NCBI RefSeq assembly: GCF_025420585.1
Contig: NZ_JAOEGB010000007.1
Span: forward strand, 228,418-292,417
Direction of reading: 5' to 3'
DNA length: 64,000 nt
From: Planotetraspora sp. A-T 1434
Lineage (GTDB): Bacteria > Actinomycetota > Actinomycetes > Streptosporangiales > Streptosporangiaceae
The notes under the pieces are model-generated. The model was not told where the DNA came from. It saw only the letters and a program-made list of their open reading frames with translations, and did no database searches. Below, piece by piece: positions 25,965 to 34,950 of the stretch (position 1 is its first letter; every line of letters begins with the position of its first letter). Made by a program: the position numbers and the translations under genes.

Positions 25965-26797
25965 CGCGCCGCCACGTGTCCGTGCCACGGCATGGCCAGC
26001 CGTTCAACGCCCCGGATGAGCAGGTCGAAGGTCAGGCCGAGCAGCGCGTAGATCGCGATGCACAGCACCATGTAGTCGCTCCGGTAGTACTGCTGGGCCA
26101 GCGTGACGAGATATCCGATCCCTTCGGTCGCGCCGATCTGCTCGGCGGCGATCAGGCCGGTGAGCGAGACCGACAGGCAGATGCGCAGGGCCATCAGGAT
26201 GTTCGGCAGGGCGCTGGGCAGGACCACCGCGACCGCGAGCCGGATCCCGGTGAGCCCGAACCCGCGTGCCGCCTCCACGACCTTCCGGTCGACTCCCCGG
26301 ACTCCCAGGTAGGTGTAGGCGTACATCGGGGCGGTGGCCGCGACCGCGATCAGCACGATCTTGAAGGTCTCGCCGACGCCGAACCACGAGATGAACAGCG
26401 GGACCAGCGCCAGGAACGGGACGGCCCGCTTCATCTGCATCACCGGGTCGATCAGCTCCTCGCCGAGCGCCGACAGCCCCGAGGCCACGCCGAGCAGCAA
26501 CCCGGCGCCCGCCCCCACCAACACGCCCAGCCCGGCACGCCGGCCCGAGGCCAGCAGGAAATCTCCGAGCTGGCCGGTCGCGATCAGCTCGCGCAGCGCT
26601 CCGACGACCGCGCCGGGAGACGCCAGCACATCGGCCGGGATGCGGCCGCTGCTCGATCCGTACCACCACACGGCCAGCAGCAGGAAGGGGACGACGAACC
26701 GTAGCCCGATGGACAGCGCCCGGGACCTTCCCGCCGAGCCGAGGTATTCGGGTGGCTCCAGCCCGACGGCGTCCGGCCGCACCGCTTGGAGCGTCAT
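25961..26797 (-). CDS. ssuC: ABC transporter permease (SsuC-like)
   Basis: 278 residues, six hydrophobic segments, and the BPD_transp_1 EAA loop EAARGFGLTGIRLAVAVVLP (about 180-199) that docks on the ATPase. The N-terminus (residues 1-28) is cytoplasmic and Pro-rich. It follows the lipoprotein gene with a four-base ATGA overlap. Sequence and context place it with sulfonate, taurine and nitrate importers. Confidence 0.92.
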   Translation of the reverse strand: MTLQAVRPDAVGLEPPEYLGSAGRSRALSIGLRFVVPFLLLAVWWYGSSSGRIPADVLASPGAVVGALRELIATGQLGDFLLASGRRAGLGVLVGAGAGLLLGVASGLSALGEELIDPVMQMKRAVPFLALVPLFISWFGVGETFKIVLIAVAATAPMYAYTYLGVRGVDRKVVEAARGFGLTGIRLAVAVVLPSALPNILMALRICLSVSLTGLIAAEQIGATEGIGYLVTLAQQYYRSDYMVLCIAIYALLGLTFDLLIRGVERLAMPWHGHVAAR

Positions 26798-27804
26798 GAC
26801 TTCTGCAGGTCGAAGGCGACGTCGGCCGGGTTCACGTCGACGGACAGCACGCCGTACTTGCGGAACACGCCCGCCACGTCGGAGATGTACGCGTAGTCGG
26901 CCTGAGTGATGGGACGCGGGATGGCGGCGGTCCTCGTCTTGGCGATCTCCACCTCGAGGCGGGGGCCCGAGACGGCCGTCGGGCCCTGGGACAGGAAGAC
27001 GTTCTGGAACTTCTCCGGCTCCTTCTTCGACTGCTCGGTCAGCTCCTGAAGCACCTGGAGGAAGACGCGGACCGCGTCGGGGTGCTGCTGCAGCAGGTCG
27101 GTGCGCGCCGCGTAGATGGTGAGGTCGCGGTCCGGCAGGTCACGGCCGTGCACCAGGACGCGGGCGCCCTTCGCCACGACTTCCGGATAGGCCCGGACGA
27201 TGGCCCACCAGGCGTCCACCTTGCCCGTGGCGAAGGCGGAGGCGGCCTGGTCGGGGTTGAGGTAGACCCGCTTGACCTGGTCCACCGGCACACCGGCCTG
27301 TACGAGGGCGAGCAGCAGCAGGTATTCCCCCTTGCCGCCCTTGTTGACCGCCACCTGCTTGCCGACCAGGTCCTTGACGCTCTTGATCGGACTGGTGGGC
27401 GGGACGACCAGCCCGTCCGTCTGGGGCGCGGCGGGGTCGGTGACCGAATCCGTCACCGAGAAGATCTTGATGTCCTTGCCGTTCGCCAGGTAGCCGAGCG
27501 CCGGAGAGATGGCGCCCTGAAGGAGGTTGATGGAGTTCGAGCGGACGGCGTCGAACGTGGCGGTGAACGAGGCGTAGCTGCCGCCCCACTCGACGGACGC
27601 GCCGACGGACGCCAGCCGCTTCTCGAGGATGCCCTCGCGCTTGGCGTACGCCAGCGGACCGGAGTTCCCGGGGTCCTGCAGCTTGAGCACCGCGCCGCCG
27701 GGGGCCCGCCCGCCCGCCGCGTCGGTCGAGGAGCCGCAGGCGGCGGCCAGGGAGAGGGCGACGAGGGAGAGTGCCACAAGTGCACGACGCCGGAATTTGG
27801 ACAT
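26794..27804 (-). CDS. ssuA: Aliphatic sulfonate-type ABC substrate-binding lipoprotein
   Basis: 336 residues. It begins with a lipoprotein signal, RRR then a hydrophobic run and the lipobox LAAAC (Cys at 23). The mature part shows NSGPLAYAKREGILEKRL, FDAVRSNSINLLQGAISPALGYL (split) and VNKGGKGEYLLLLAL, matching SsuA/NMT1-like binding proteins. It delivers the organosulfur substrate to SsuBC. First gene of the operon; its leader (27805-27961) has hairpins and palindromes. Confidence 0.9.
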   Translation of the reverse strand: MSKFRRRALVALSLVALSLAAACGSSTDAAGGRAPGGAVLKLQDPGNSGPLAYAKREGILEKRLASVGASVEWGGSYASFTATFDAVRSNSINLLQGAISPALGYLANGKDIKIFSVTDSVTDPAAPQTDGLVVPPTSPIKSVKDLVGKQVAVNKGGKGEYLLLLALVQAGVPVDQVKRVYLNPDQAASAFATGKVDAWWAIVRAYPEVVAKGARVLVHGRDLPDRDLTIYAARTDLLQQHPDAVRVFLQVLQELTEQSKKEPEKFQNVFLSQGPTAVSGPRLEVEIAKTRTAAIPRPITQADYAYISDVAGVFRKYGVLSVDVNPADVAFDLQKS

Positions 27805-28408
27805 GGCGTTGAAGCCCCTAACACGATCGAGGACACGGCGGGAAGAGGAGGGGTGGAGGCGCGATCAGGAGCGGCGAGAGCCGCTGAGGTGCATGGATCA
27901 CCTCGCGCCGAGCCGTCAGGGGTAGTGCGTTTCGGACATTCCCAGTATTTCAAGTAGGAATAGAAGGAGTCAACCATGAGGTCGCACCGAGTCCCAAACG
28001 TGGCGGCGGTCACACCCGGCGGGCTGCCGGATCTCAGTGTCGAGGGCGCGGGCCCTCTGGCCGCTCGTTCTTGAGGCTCCGGCGGGCATGCCGGTGAAGC
28101 CTGTGTCCACCGAGGCGAGGCTCGCGATCCCAGTCGTCTCTGAAGGCCTGGGGGTCGGACCACCCGCGCAGGTGCCGCTGTGGGCGCGAAAGAGGCACGT
28201 CAGCGACCGCCGCGCGGAGCGCCAGGCGGGCGGAGGCACCTTTCGGAATCGTCCGGGCGATTTCGACATCGTCAGGGCGACATCGTCAGGGACGTGAGGT
28301 GGCGCGGCTCTGCCGGAACGGCGCGTCCACTGAGCGGCCCCGCACGGAACCCGTGGGCCGGAGCCTGTGTGGTCCCGGCCCACTATTGGGCGATTGGGAG
28401 ATTGGGCG
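27805..28408. promoter_or_regulatory. Leader and promoter region of the organosulfur operon
   Basis: No gene seen in 604 bases. Facing the operon are a perfect hairpin AGCGGC-GAGA-GCCGCT (27870-27885), a 17-base imperfect palindrome AGGTGCATGGATCACCT (27887-27903) and ATTCC...GGAAT arms (27938-27961) in an AT-rich stretch. The last could be the promoter/operator of a sulfur-starvation regulator. The part 27970-28400 shows only low-quality open frames. Confidence 0.4.
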
Positions 28409-29155
28409 TCAGCGGCCCAGCATGGCACCACCGTTGATGTGGAGGATCTGACCGGTGATGTAGGCGGCCTCAGGCGAGGCCAGGTACTTGATGGCCGCCG
28501 CGATCTCGTACGGCATGCCCGGCTTTCCGGTGAGGCTCTGCTTGATCCGCGCCTGGACGAACTCCGGTGTCGCCCTGTCGCCGAAGAATTCGGTGTCGGC
28601 CACGAATCCCGGCGCCACCGCGTTCACGGTCACTCCCTCGGCCCCGAGCTGCTGCGCCAGGTCGAAGGTGTAGGCGTGGATCGCGGCCTTGGAGCCGCCG
28701 TACGAGCCCGGGCCGCGGAGCGCCGCGATCGACGAGAGGTGGACGACCCGGCCGCCCGGTCGGTTGAGGTGCGGCAGGAGCCCTTCGGTCAGCAGCACGG
28801 CGGTGAGCACGTTCGCCTCGAAGTTGCGCCGGTACGCGTCGGCGATGCCGGCCAGAGTGCCGTCGTGGCTGGAGGCGACGTTGCCGCCCGCGTTGGTCAC
28901 GATCACATCGACGGGGCGCTGCCCCGCGATAGCCTCCACCGCCGACTGGGTCTGCTCTGGGTCGGACAGATCTGCGGTGATCCAGCTCACCAGCTCACCG
29001 TCGTAGGCGCTGTTCAGCTTGGCCGCCGCCTCGCTGAGCACGTCCCTGCGGCGGCCCAGGATGATCACCCTGTCGCCGTCCGCCGCGAAGGCCTCCGCCG
29101 TCGCGAGCCCGATCCCGGTGCCTCCGCCCGACACCACGACACGACGCTGCTCCAT
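28409..29155 (-). CDS. Short-chain dehydrogenase/reductase
   Basis: 248 residues, a classical SDR: the NAD(P) motif GGGTGIG at 10-16, TNAGG near 92, catalytic Ser in LSSIAALRG, Y-x3-K in YGGSK and PGFV after it. The C-terminus (LASPEAAYITGQILHINGG) is typical of 3-oxoacyl-ACP reductase-like enzymes. It likely reduces a ketone or oxidises an alcohol with NADP(H); the GRRR after beta-2 favours NADPH. GGGGG lies before the ATG. Monocistronic. Confidence 0.9.
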   Translation of the reverse strand: MEQRRVVVSGGGTGIGLATAEAFAADGDRVIILGRRRDVLSEAAAKLNSAYDGELVSWITADLSDPEQTQSAVEAIAGQRPVDVIVTNAGGNVASSHDGTLAGIADAYRRNFEANVLTAVLLTEGLLPHLNRPGGRVVHLSSIAALRGPGSYGGSKAAIHAYTFDLAQQLGAEGVTVNAVAPGFVADTEFFGDRATPEFVQARIKQSLTGKPGMPYEIAAAIKYLASPEAAYITGQILHINGGAMLGR

Positions 29156-29311
29156 GTTGTGCCCCCTTTATGGTGTTGTTAGATCATTTCAGGCTGTCGT
29201 ACGGCGCCGCCCACGGCAAGTGCCATCTCACACAGGATCCGATGAGGCCCCGGAGCCTGGGCCACGGCGGAGGCGACTGTCAGCGTCGCCATCTTCTGGC
29301 TGGCCGCACAG

Positions 29312-29771
29312 TCATCGGTCCTGCGCCAGAGCCTTGCGAACCGCCTCGAACCAGCTATTGGCATGAGGACAAGCACTGCGAATAGCGTCGATACCGACTT
29401 CCGCGATCACGAGTGGGCCATCGGAGGTCTTGCGATACTTGGGGTAAAGATCCAGCATGCGCTTGGAAGGCGCGGTCGCCACACCGTCGTTGACGAGTTC
29501 GGCACCGCCGGCCTCGGAGACGATCGTTCTCATGGCGCGGGCGAGCGCTGCCTCTCCTGCCAGGTCCGCAAGCGCCTCATGGCCCAGGAGAACCCACGCT
29601 TCAATCTCGTGCAGCACAAAGTGAGGAAGAAACCTGCGGTCTCCGATGGCTTGCCCCGTGGCCCGCTCCACATGGGCGACCCTTGGTCGTCAACAGCGTG
29701 ATCGAGGGGGCGACCACATCCCGGACGATGGTGTCCTCGGTTTGGCCCTCGCAGAGAATGTGCAGGCGCAC
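29312..29771 (-). pseudogene. DUF4276 (TOPRIM-like) gene, deleted and frameshifted
   Basis: A GTG five bases after the ATPase stop opens a frame reading VRLHILCEGQTEDTIVRDVVAPSITLL, where only 18-20 residues at a time are normal DUF4276: the EGQTE start and a VVAP. The usual ~60-80 residues between VVAP and the conserved GDRRFLPHFVLHEIEAWVL block are missing. That block lies in a different frame (start near 29671, 119 codons to 29312). So at least one deletion and one frameshift have hit it. Lower GC than neighbours. Paired ATPase plus DUF4276 genes occur in suspected defence modules. Confidence 0.65.
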
Positions 29772-29776
29772 TCAGG

Positions 29777-30880
29777 TCACCCGTGCTCGGCTTGCGGCCT
29801 GCCACCAAGCAGATTCTTCTCCCAGAGCTCCCCCAGTGAGTAGTCGGCCAGCCAATCCTGAAGGCGCTCCGAATCGGGTCGATCGAATACCGATGCCCCG
29901 TCTACTCGCTCAACGACAATGAGGTCACTCAATTCGAATTGATTCATCAAGGTCACGGACTGCGTGGCGATCAGCACCTGGCTGTCATGGCTGGCCGCGC
30001 GAAGCATGTCGGCCAACTGCACGATGGCGTAGGGATGCAGACCGAGCTCCGGTTCGTCCAGCACCACAAGGTGGGGCAGCTCCGGCAGGCTCAGAAGCGT
30101 CGTCAGACATATGAAACGCAACGTGCCGTCTGACAGGGCATCGGCGGGAAAGACGACGTCAGAGCCCTCTTGCCGCCAGCGAAGGCGAAGGCGGTCGTTC
30201 TCCTCGATCAGGACGAAGTCCCGGAAGAAGGGGGCCACCTGCCGGATCGTGCGCACGATACGCCGGTAGGCCGACGTATGACTCTCGCGAAGACGGAGCA
30301 GGACCGCTGCCAGATTGCCCGCGTCAGGGTGCAGTGCGACGTTGTCGGATGCGTATCCCGTCTGCTTGACGGGGGCGTTTCCACTGGTGTCGTGGAAGTG
30401 GAAGACACGGCAGCCACGCAGCACGTCCACGATCCGCCCCGGGTCCGCCATCCCGTTCCGCTCAGAGACGTCGACCAGCCGGCTTTCTCGGTGCCCTCGG
30501 CCCAGAATCGACACATCGAGACGCTCCGCGGGGTCATGCCCGGGGAACCGTACACGCTCCTCGCCGAAGATCAGCTCATCGCCCGCAGCGGGGATGAGCA
30601 CCGCTTCGTAGCCTTCCGATCCCAGATCGAGCCCCAGGGTGATGCGGGGCGCGCCCTTGGGTCCACCGTGCAGCAGAGCGGATCCTCCACCTGCCTGGCC
30701 GACGAAGAGATTGAGTTGCCCTTCGACGATACGGCCCATCATGGCCAGAGCGGAGATGAGATTGCTCTTGCCCGCGCCGTTCGCACCGACGAGAACGTTC
30801 AGGTCACGCAACTCGACCCGCGCCGAACGAATTGAGGTGTAACCCTCAACACGGACGGCCTCCAGCCTTGGGCGGGTCAT
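29777..30880 (-). CDS. AAA_15/AAA_21-type SMC-like ATPase
   Basis: 367 residues: RVEGYTSIRSARVELRDLN at 10-28 leading to Walker A GANGAGKSNL at 33-42. Later come DALSDGTLRFICL (signature-like), Walker B LVVLDEPELGLHP and a switch region IATQSVTLMNQF. This is the ATPase of OLD/RecF-like families, many of which act with a nuclease partner in phage defence. The partner next to it (DUF4276) is broken. GC is visibly lower than surrounding genes, pointing to acquisition. Alone it may be inert or still bind DNA ends; I cannot tell. Confidence 0.85.
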   Translation of the reverse strand: MTRPRLEAVRVEGYTSIRSARVELRDLNVLVGANGAGKSNLISALAMMGRIVEGQLNLFVGQAGGGSALLHGGPKGAPRITLGLDLGSEGYEAVLIPAAGDELIFGEERVRFPGHDPAERLDVSILGRGHRESRLVDVSERNGMADPGRIVDVLRGCRVFHFHDTSGNAPVKQTGYASDNVALHPDAGNLAAVLLRLRESHTSAYRRIVRTIRQVAPFFRDFVLIEENDRLRLRWRQEGSDVVFPADALSDGTLRFICLTTLLSLPELPHLVVLDEPELGLHPYAIVQLADMLRAASHDSQVLIATQSVTLMNQFELSDLIVVERVDGASVFDRPDSERLQDWLADYSLGELWEKNLLGGRPQAEHG

Positions 30881-31187
30881 GTGCCCAGCTTAACCTGGAT
30901 CATCGCCCGCGCACCGTCCTCTCATCCGGGATCCCCCAGGCGACGCCGGTCGAGGTGCGCTCATCCGCGGATCCGTCCGAGGGGAAGCGGCACGCTCAAC
31001 GTGGCTGTATTGATCTGCCGGCAGGCGCGGCCTCGGCGTGTGGTCATTCTTCATGCGGCGGGGAGTCGTAAATGGGACGGCCGGCGAATCAGCGATAGGC
31101 GGATAAAGATATGCCGGCGCCCTTTGAAGCTTTCCTTGGATAGGTTGTTCACGGAGACGAGGCCCCGAGCAGCGTGGAGAAGTTCTG
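30881..31187. other. Noncoding gap between divergent genes
   Basis: No gene seen. The AT-richer part 31060-31150 (including GATAAAGATATG) probably holds the promoter for the DUF1707 gene. Nothing else stands out. Confidence 0.4.
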
Positions 31188-32012
31188 GTGAACCCTCAGA
31201 TGCGCGTCGCGGACATGGAGCGGGATCGGGCCTGTGCGATATTGCGGGAGCACTTCGCTGTCGGGCGGCTGTCCAAGGACGAGCTGACGCTCCGAGTGGC
31301 CGCGGTGGAGTACGCGATCACATGGGGCGATCTCGATGAGATCTTCGCCGATCTGCCCCGCATCCCCGGGATGGAAATCAGCCCGACACCCCCGCCTGTG
31401 CCGTCTCCCGCGCCACCGCCGCCCGGCGTTTACCTCGCGCCTCCGATCCTCGTGGCCGCCAACGATCCGGGCAGTGGCCAGCGCGCAGCGGCTTGGGCCT
31501 GTTTCATTCTCGGATTCTTCACCGGTGGACTCACCTGGATCCCGGCCATCATTCTCGCCATTGTGGCGGCCGGCTCACGCAGAAGATCTGTCCAGCTCTA
31601 CCCAGCGGGGGCGTTCCCCACTGCACCGCGCGCCCGGAGCCATACCGGTGTCGTCGTCGCGTCCGTCATCGGCACAGTGGCCCTCGTCGGCGTGGGTGTG
31701 ACCGTCATTCATCAGAACGCTCAGCACACGGTCGAGGTGGAGATTTCGAGCGCCGGAGGGGCCGTCGCCGGGCAGACGGACGTCACAACCCCCGGTGGAG
31801 GTTCGTCCGCGGCCGTCAAGCTTCCTCACGAGGCGACCTATACCTTCTCCGGTTCCGTCTCGGACGTCACCGTCTCCGCCAGCGAGGCCCACTACGTGAG
31901 CGGAAAGAAGAAAGGGAAGAAGGCGCCCGTAACCTGCACGATCATCGTGGACAGGAACATCGTCGACCAGTCGACCAGCGACGGGAATTGCTTCGCCTCC
32001 TACTCCGAATAG
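31188..32012 (+). CDS. DUF1707 (SHOCT-like) membrane protein
   Basis: 274 residues. The N-terminal ~55 (MRVADMERDRACAILREHFA, then GRLSKDELTLRVAAVE) is the DUF1707 helix-turn-helix-like cytoplasmic module of actinobacteria. A Pro-rich linker follows, then two hydrophobic helices near 105-130 and one near 155-175. The last ~95 residues are an external beta-rich domain (VEVEISSAGGAVAGQTDVT) with a CTIIVDRN...C pair that could form a disulfide. The GTG start has GGAG eight bases upstream. Function unknown; such proteins are often envelope-associated. Confidence 0.75.
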   Translation: MNPQMRVADMERDRACAILREHFAVGRLSKDELTLRVAAVEYAITWGDLDEIFADLPRIPGMEISPTPPPVPSPAPPPPGVYLAPPILVAANDPGSGQRAAAWACFILGFFTGGLTWIPAIILAIVAAGSRRRSVQLYPAGAFPTAPRARSHTGVVVASVIGTVALVGVGVTVIHQNAQHTVEVEISSAGGAVAGQTDVTTPGGGSSAAVKLPHEATYTFSGSVSDVTVSASEAHYVSGKKKGKKAPVTCTIIVDRNIVDQSTSDGNCFASYSE

Positions 32013-32240
32013 CCGCCCCATATTCGGGCCGCCGATGAACGGCGATCGGACACGGAGCGGAGGCCGATGGCATCGCGGACGAACCGAAACGATCTCAGAC
32101 AAGGGGTGGGCGAGCCGCTTCCGGCTCCGGCGAACAGGTCCGATCCTCCGCCTGCGTTCCCTGACTCGTGGCTCTGTGGACTCACAATACGCCGCTGAGC
32201 AGTCATAGCACGTGAGCCGGGGACCCATGGCGCCCGGAAC

Positions 32241-32280
32241 GAAGAAAGCCCAGATCAACCGTATGACCTGGGCTTCTTGG
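32241..32280 (-). terminator. Terminator of the tRNA-Lys gene
   Basis: Inverted repeat AAGAAAGCCCAG (32242-32253) and CTGGGCTTCTT (32268-32278) around a 14-base loop, directly after the 3' end of the tRNA on the minus strand, with T-rich arms. A good intrinsic terminator. Confidence 0.75.
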
Positions 32281-32357
32281 TGGTGCGCCGCCAGGGACTC
32301 GAACCCCGGACCCGCTGATTAAGAGTCAGCTGCTCTAACCAACTGAGCTAGCGGCGC
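32281..32357 (-). tRNA. tRNA-Lys (anticodon CTT)
   Basis: Read on the minus strand: acceptor arm GCGCCGC pairing with GCGGCGC, D-loop AGCTCAGTTGGTTAGAGC, anticodon stem GCTGA/TCAGC with loop CTCTTAA giving CTT, and T-arm GGTTCGAGTCC. Discriminator A at 32284 and an encoded CCA (32281-32283). A promoter upstream and a hairpin downstream complete the unit. Confidence 0.97.
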
Positions 32358-32368
32358 AGAGCTCTTAG

Positions 32369-32396
32369 AGATTATCGCACCGCCCGAACCAGTCAA
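32369..32396 (-). promoter_or_regulatory. Promoter of tRNA-Lys
   Basis: On the minus strand TTGACT (plus-strand 32391-32396), a 16-base spacer and TAATCT (32369-32374). Transcription would start a few bases before the mature 5' end at 32357. Matches the housekeeping sigma consensus. Confidence 0.6.
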
Positions 32397-32442
32397 ACCA
32401 GGCTACGCTAGAACAACGTTCGGTCTACGGTTGGGAGCGCAG

Positions 32443-33291
32443 ATGTGGTTCGCCTCGCCTGACGAGGTCCGGGAGCGGCTGACCGCCGTGGACTACCTTG
32501 CCGACGACGGCATCTCGACATCGGTGTTCCTTGCCGGGGCGCTCGGCAAGCCGTTGCTCACCGAGGGGCCCGCGGGCGTGGGAAAGACCCAGCTCGCCAA
32601 GGCCGTCGCGGAGGCCACGGGCGCCCGCCTCATCCGGCTCCAGTGCTACGAGGGGCTCGACGAGGCGCGGGCGCTCTACGAGTGGAACTACAAGAAGCAG
32701 CTTCTGCGCATCCAGGCCGACGACGACGCCTGGGACGACATCTTCTCGGAGGAGTTCCTGCTGGAGCGCCCTCTCCTGAAGGCGATCAGGAGCGACGAGC
32801 CGACCGTGCTGCTCATCGACGAGACCGACAAGGCCGATGTCGAGGTCGAGGGACTGCTCCTGGAGATCCTCTCCGACTACCAGATCACGATCCCCGAACT
32901 GGGCACCATCAGCGCGGCGCGCAAGCCGTACGTCGTGCTGACCTCCAACGCGACCCGCGAGCTGTCGGAGGCGCTCAAGCGACGCTGCCTCTACCTCCAC
33001 CTCGACTACCCGACGCCGGAGCGCGAGCGGGACATCGTGCTCGCCCAGGTCCCCGGCCTTCCGGGGAGCATCGCCGAGCAGCTCGCCCGTACGGTCGCCA
33101 CGCTGCGCGGCCTGGAGCTGAAGAAGTCGCCGTCGATCGCCGAGACCATCGACTGGGCCCACACCCTGCTCGCGCTGGGCCGTACGGAGCTTGACGAGGC
33201 GGCGATCGGCGAGACCCTGGGTGTGGTCCTCAAGCACAACTCCGACCAGGTCCGGGCCGCCAAAGAGCTCGGATTGCCCGCTCGGTCATGA
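32443..33291 (+). CDS. MoxR-family AAA+ ATPase
   Basis: 282 residues: Walker A GPAGVGKTQLAK at 42-53, Walker B VLLIDETDKAD near 123-133, sensor VLTSNATRELSEALKRRCL. MoxR ATPases act as chaperones that assemble or activate metal enzymes together with VWA proteins. The next gene, a CoxE-like VWA protein, overlaps by four bases (ATGA), the usual two-gene unit. GGGAG six bases before ATG 32443 decides the start over the ATG 12 bases earlier. Confidence 0.9.
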   Translation: MWFASPDEVRERLTAVDYLADDGISTSVFLAGALGKPLLTEGPAGVGKTQLAKAVAEATGARLIRLQCYEGLDEARALYEWNYKKQLLRIQADDDAWDDIFSEEFLLERPLLKAIRSDEPTVLLIDETDKADVEVEGLLLEILSDYQITIPELGTISAARKPYVVLTSNATRELSEALKRRCLYLHLDYPTPERERDIVLAQVPGLPGSIAEQLARTVATLRGLELKKSPSIAETIDWAHTLLALGRTELDEAAIGETLGVVLKHNSDQVRAAKELGLPARS

Positions 33292-34691
33292 CGCCGCCAT
33301 CGCTGGTCGACCGGCACATCGGGTTCATCCACGCGCTGCGGCAGGCCGGGCTGCCGGTCTCACTCGCGGAGGGGCTCGACGCGGCCAACGCCCTGACTGT
33401 GATCGACCTCGCCGAGCGCGAGACGCTCCGGGAGGCGTACGCGGCGACGCTGGTGAAGCGGCGGACGCATCGGCCCGGCTTCGACGCGCTCTTCGACCTG
33501 TGGTTCCCGCCCGTCGTCTCCGGCTCGTACGACTCGTACGGCTCCCGCGAGGACGCCGCCCCGGATGAGGACAAGGGCAATCTCGGCATCGATCTGGAGC
33601 GCGCGGAGCTGCCCGAGCTGAGGGACCGGCTCGCCGAGCTTCTCATGGGCGACCCCGGTGATCCGGCGTTCCGGGAGTTCGCCAGGGCCATGGTGGGGCG
33701 GTTCGGGCGGGTCCAGGCGGCGGCCGGACGGCAGTCGTGGTTCTCGTACGCGGTGCTGCGCGCGCTCTCCCCCGACACGCTGGTGGCCAGGCTGCTCGAT
33801 CGGACGCTGGAGGCGCGCGGCGGCCTTCCCGAAAAGGTGGCCCGCCAGCAGATAAGGCGAAATATCGCTGCGTTTCAGGAGGCTGTCGCTTCCGATGTCA
33901 GACGCAGGATCGCGGAGGAGTCGGGCATCGAGAAGATCGCCCGTACGACGGTCAAGCCGCCCATCGACAAGATCGACTTCCTCCGGGTCACGCATGCCGA
34001 GCTCGCCCAGCTCCGCAGGGAGGTCCATCCCCTCGCCCGCAGGCTTGCCACCCGGCTCACGATCAAGCACAAGCTGGGACATCGTGGGCGGCTCGACTTC
34101 CGCCGGACGGTCCGGGCGTCGCTGTCCACGGGCGGCGTACCGCTCACCACCCGGCTCCGGCCGAAGCGCCCGCACAAACCCGAGCTGGTCGTGCTGTGCG
34201 ACGCCAGCGACTCGGTCGCCACGTTCTCCCACTTCACGCTGCTGCTGACGTTCGCGCTCCGCGAGCAGTTCACCAAGGTGCGGGCGTTCGCGTTCGTCGA
34301 CGTCGTGGACGAGATCACCAAGCTCTTCAGCCCCGGGGCCGACGTCCTTGACGTGATCAGCCGGATGGCCAAGGAAGCCGACATCATCCGGTTCGGCCGC
34401 ACGAACTACGGCCAGGTCTTCGAGAGGTTCGCCGAGCGCTACCCGGACGCCATCGGCCCGAAGACCTCGCTCCTGATCCTCGGCGACGCACGTTCCAACT
34501 ATCAGGCGCCCGCCGTCGACACGCTCAAGCGGCTGGCGGGAGAGGCCCGCCACGCCTACTGGCTCAACCCCGAGCCGCGCCGGCAGTGGGACACCGGCGA
34601 CTCCGTCGCTATGGCCTACGGCGCGGTCGTCCCGATGTACGAGTGCCGCAACGTCGCCCAGCTCGCCGAGTTCATCGAGACCCTGGCCTGA
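33288..34691 (+). CDS. VWA domain-containing CoxE-like protein
   Basis: 467 residues. N-terminal helical part (FIHALRQAGLPVSLAEGLDA), a central acidic stretch, then a von Willebrand A domain from about 300 with the MIDAS motif D-A-S-D-S (LVVLCDASDSVATFSHF) and a later GRTNYGQVFERF. CoxE-like proteins pair with MoxR ATPases in maturation of molybdenum or other metalloenzymes. Which enzyme is served here is unknown, as no Mo-enzyme lies in the window. Confidence 0.88.
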   Translation: MTPPSLVDRHIGFIHALRQAGLPVSLAEGLDAANALTVIDLAERETLREAYAATLVKRRTHRPGFDALFDLWFPPVVSGSYDSYGSREDAAPDEDKGNLGIDLERAELPELRDRLAELLMGDPGDPAFREFARAMVGRFGRVQAAAGRQSWFSYAVLRALSPDTLVARLLDRTLEARGGLPEKVARQQIRRNIAAFQEAVASDVRRRIAEESGIEKIARTTVKPPIDKIDFLRVTHAELAQLRREVHPLARRLATRLTIKHKLGHRGRLDFRRTVRASLSTGGVPLTTRLRPKRPHKPELVVLCDASDSVATFSHFTLLLTFALREQFTKVRAFAFVDVVDEITKLFSPGADVLDVISRMAKEADIIRFGRTNYGQVFERFAERYPDAIGPKTSLLILGDARSNYQAPAVDTLKRLAGEARHAYWLNPEPRRQWDTGDSVAMAYGAVVPMYECRNVAQLAEFIETLA

Positions 34692-34742
34692 TTCGCCCTC
34701 TGGAACCTCCGTCGCGCCCACAGCCCCCGGGCCACCGGCCAC

Positions 34743-34935
34743 GCATGATCACGAACGAGAAGTGGCCAGGCCGCGGGGGCTGTGCGGGAATCTCCGCATG
34801 ATCACGATGAGGGATGGCGCAGGCAACGGCCGCGCTCAGGGAAGGTGTGCATGATCATCATCATGGCTGGCGCAGACGACAGGCCGTACGCGGGAACCTG
34901 TGCATGATCACGGCATAATCACGGCATGATCACCA
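34743..34935 (+). repeat. 53-bp-period GCATGATCAC array (copy 2)
   Basis: Elements begin at 34743, 34796, 34849 and 34902, each exactly 53 bases after the last, most followed by AC or TC and with GGGAA-like bases just before TGT. After the fourth come shortened copies (CATAATCAC, CATGATCACC, CATGATCACG). The array fills the convergent gap between the VWA and NERD genes. Confidence 0.8.
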
Positions 34936-34950
34936 CATGATCACGGCGCA

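Noticed and set aside
34743..34935. 53-bp arrays as CRISPR
   Set aside because: Only about 12-20 bases of each unit are conserved, no cas genes are near and the same element occurs in five separate gaps with few units.
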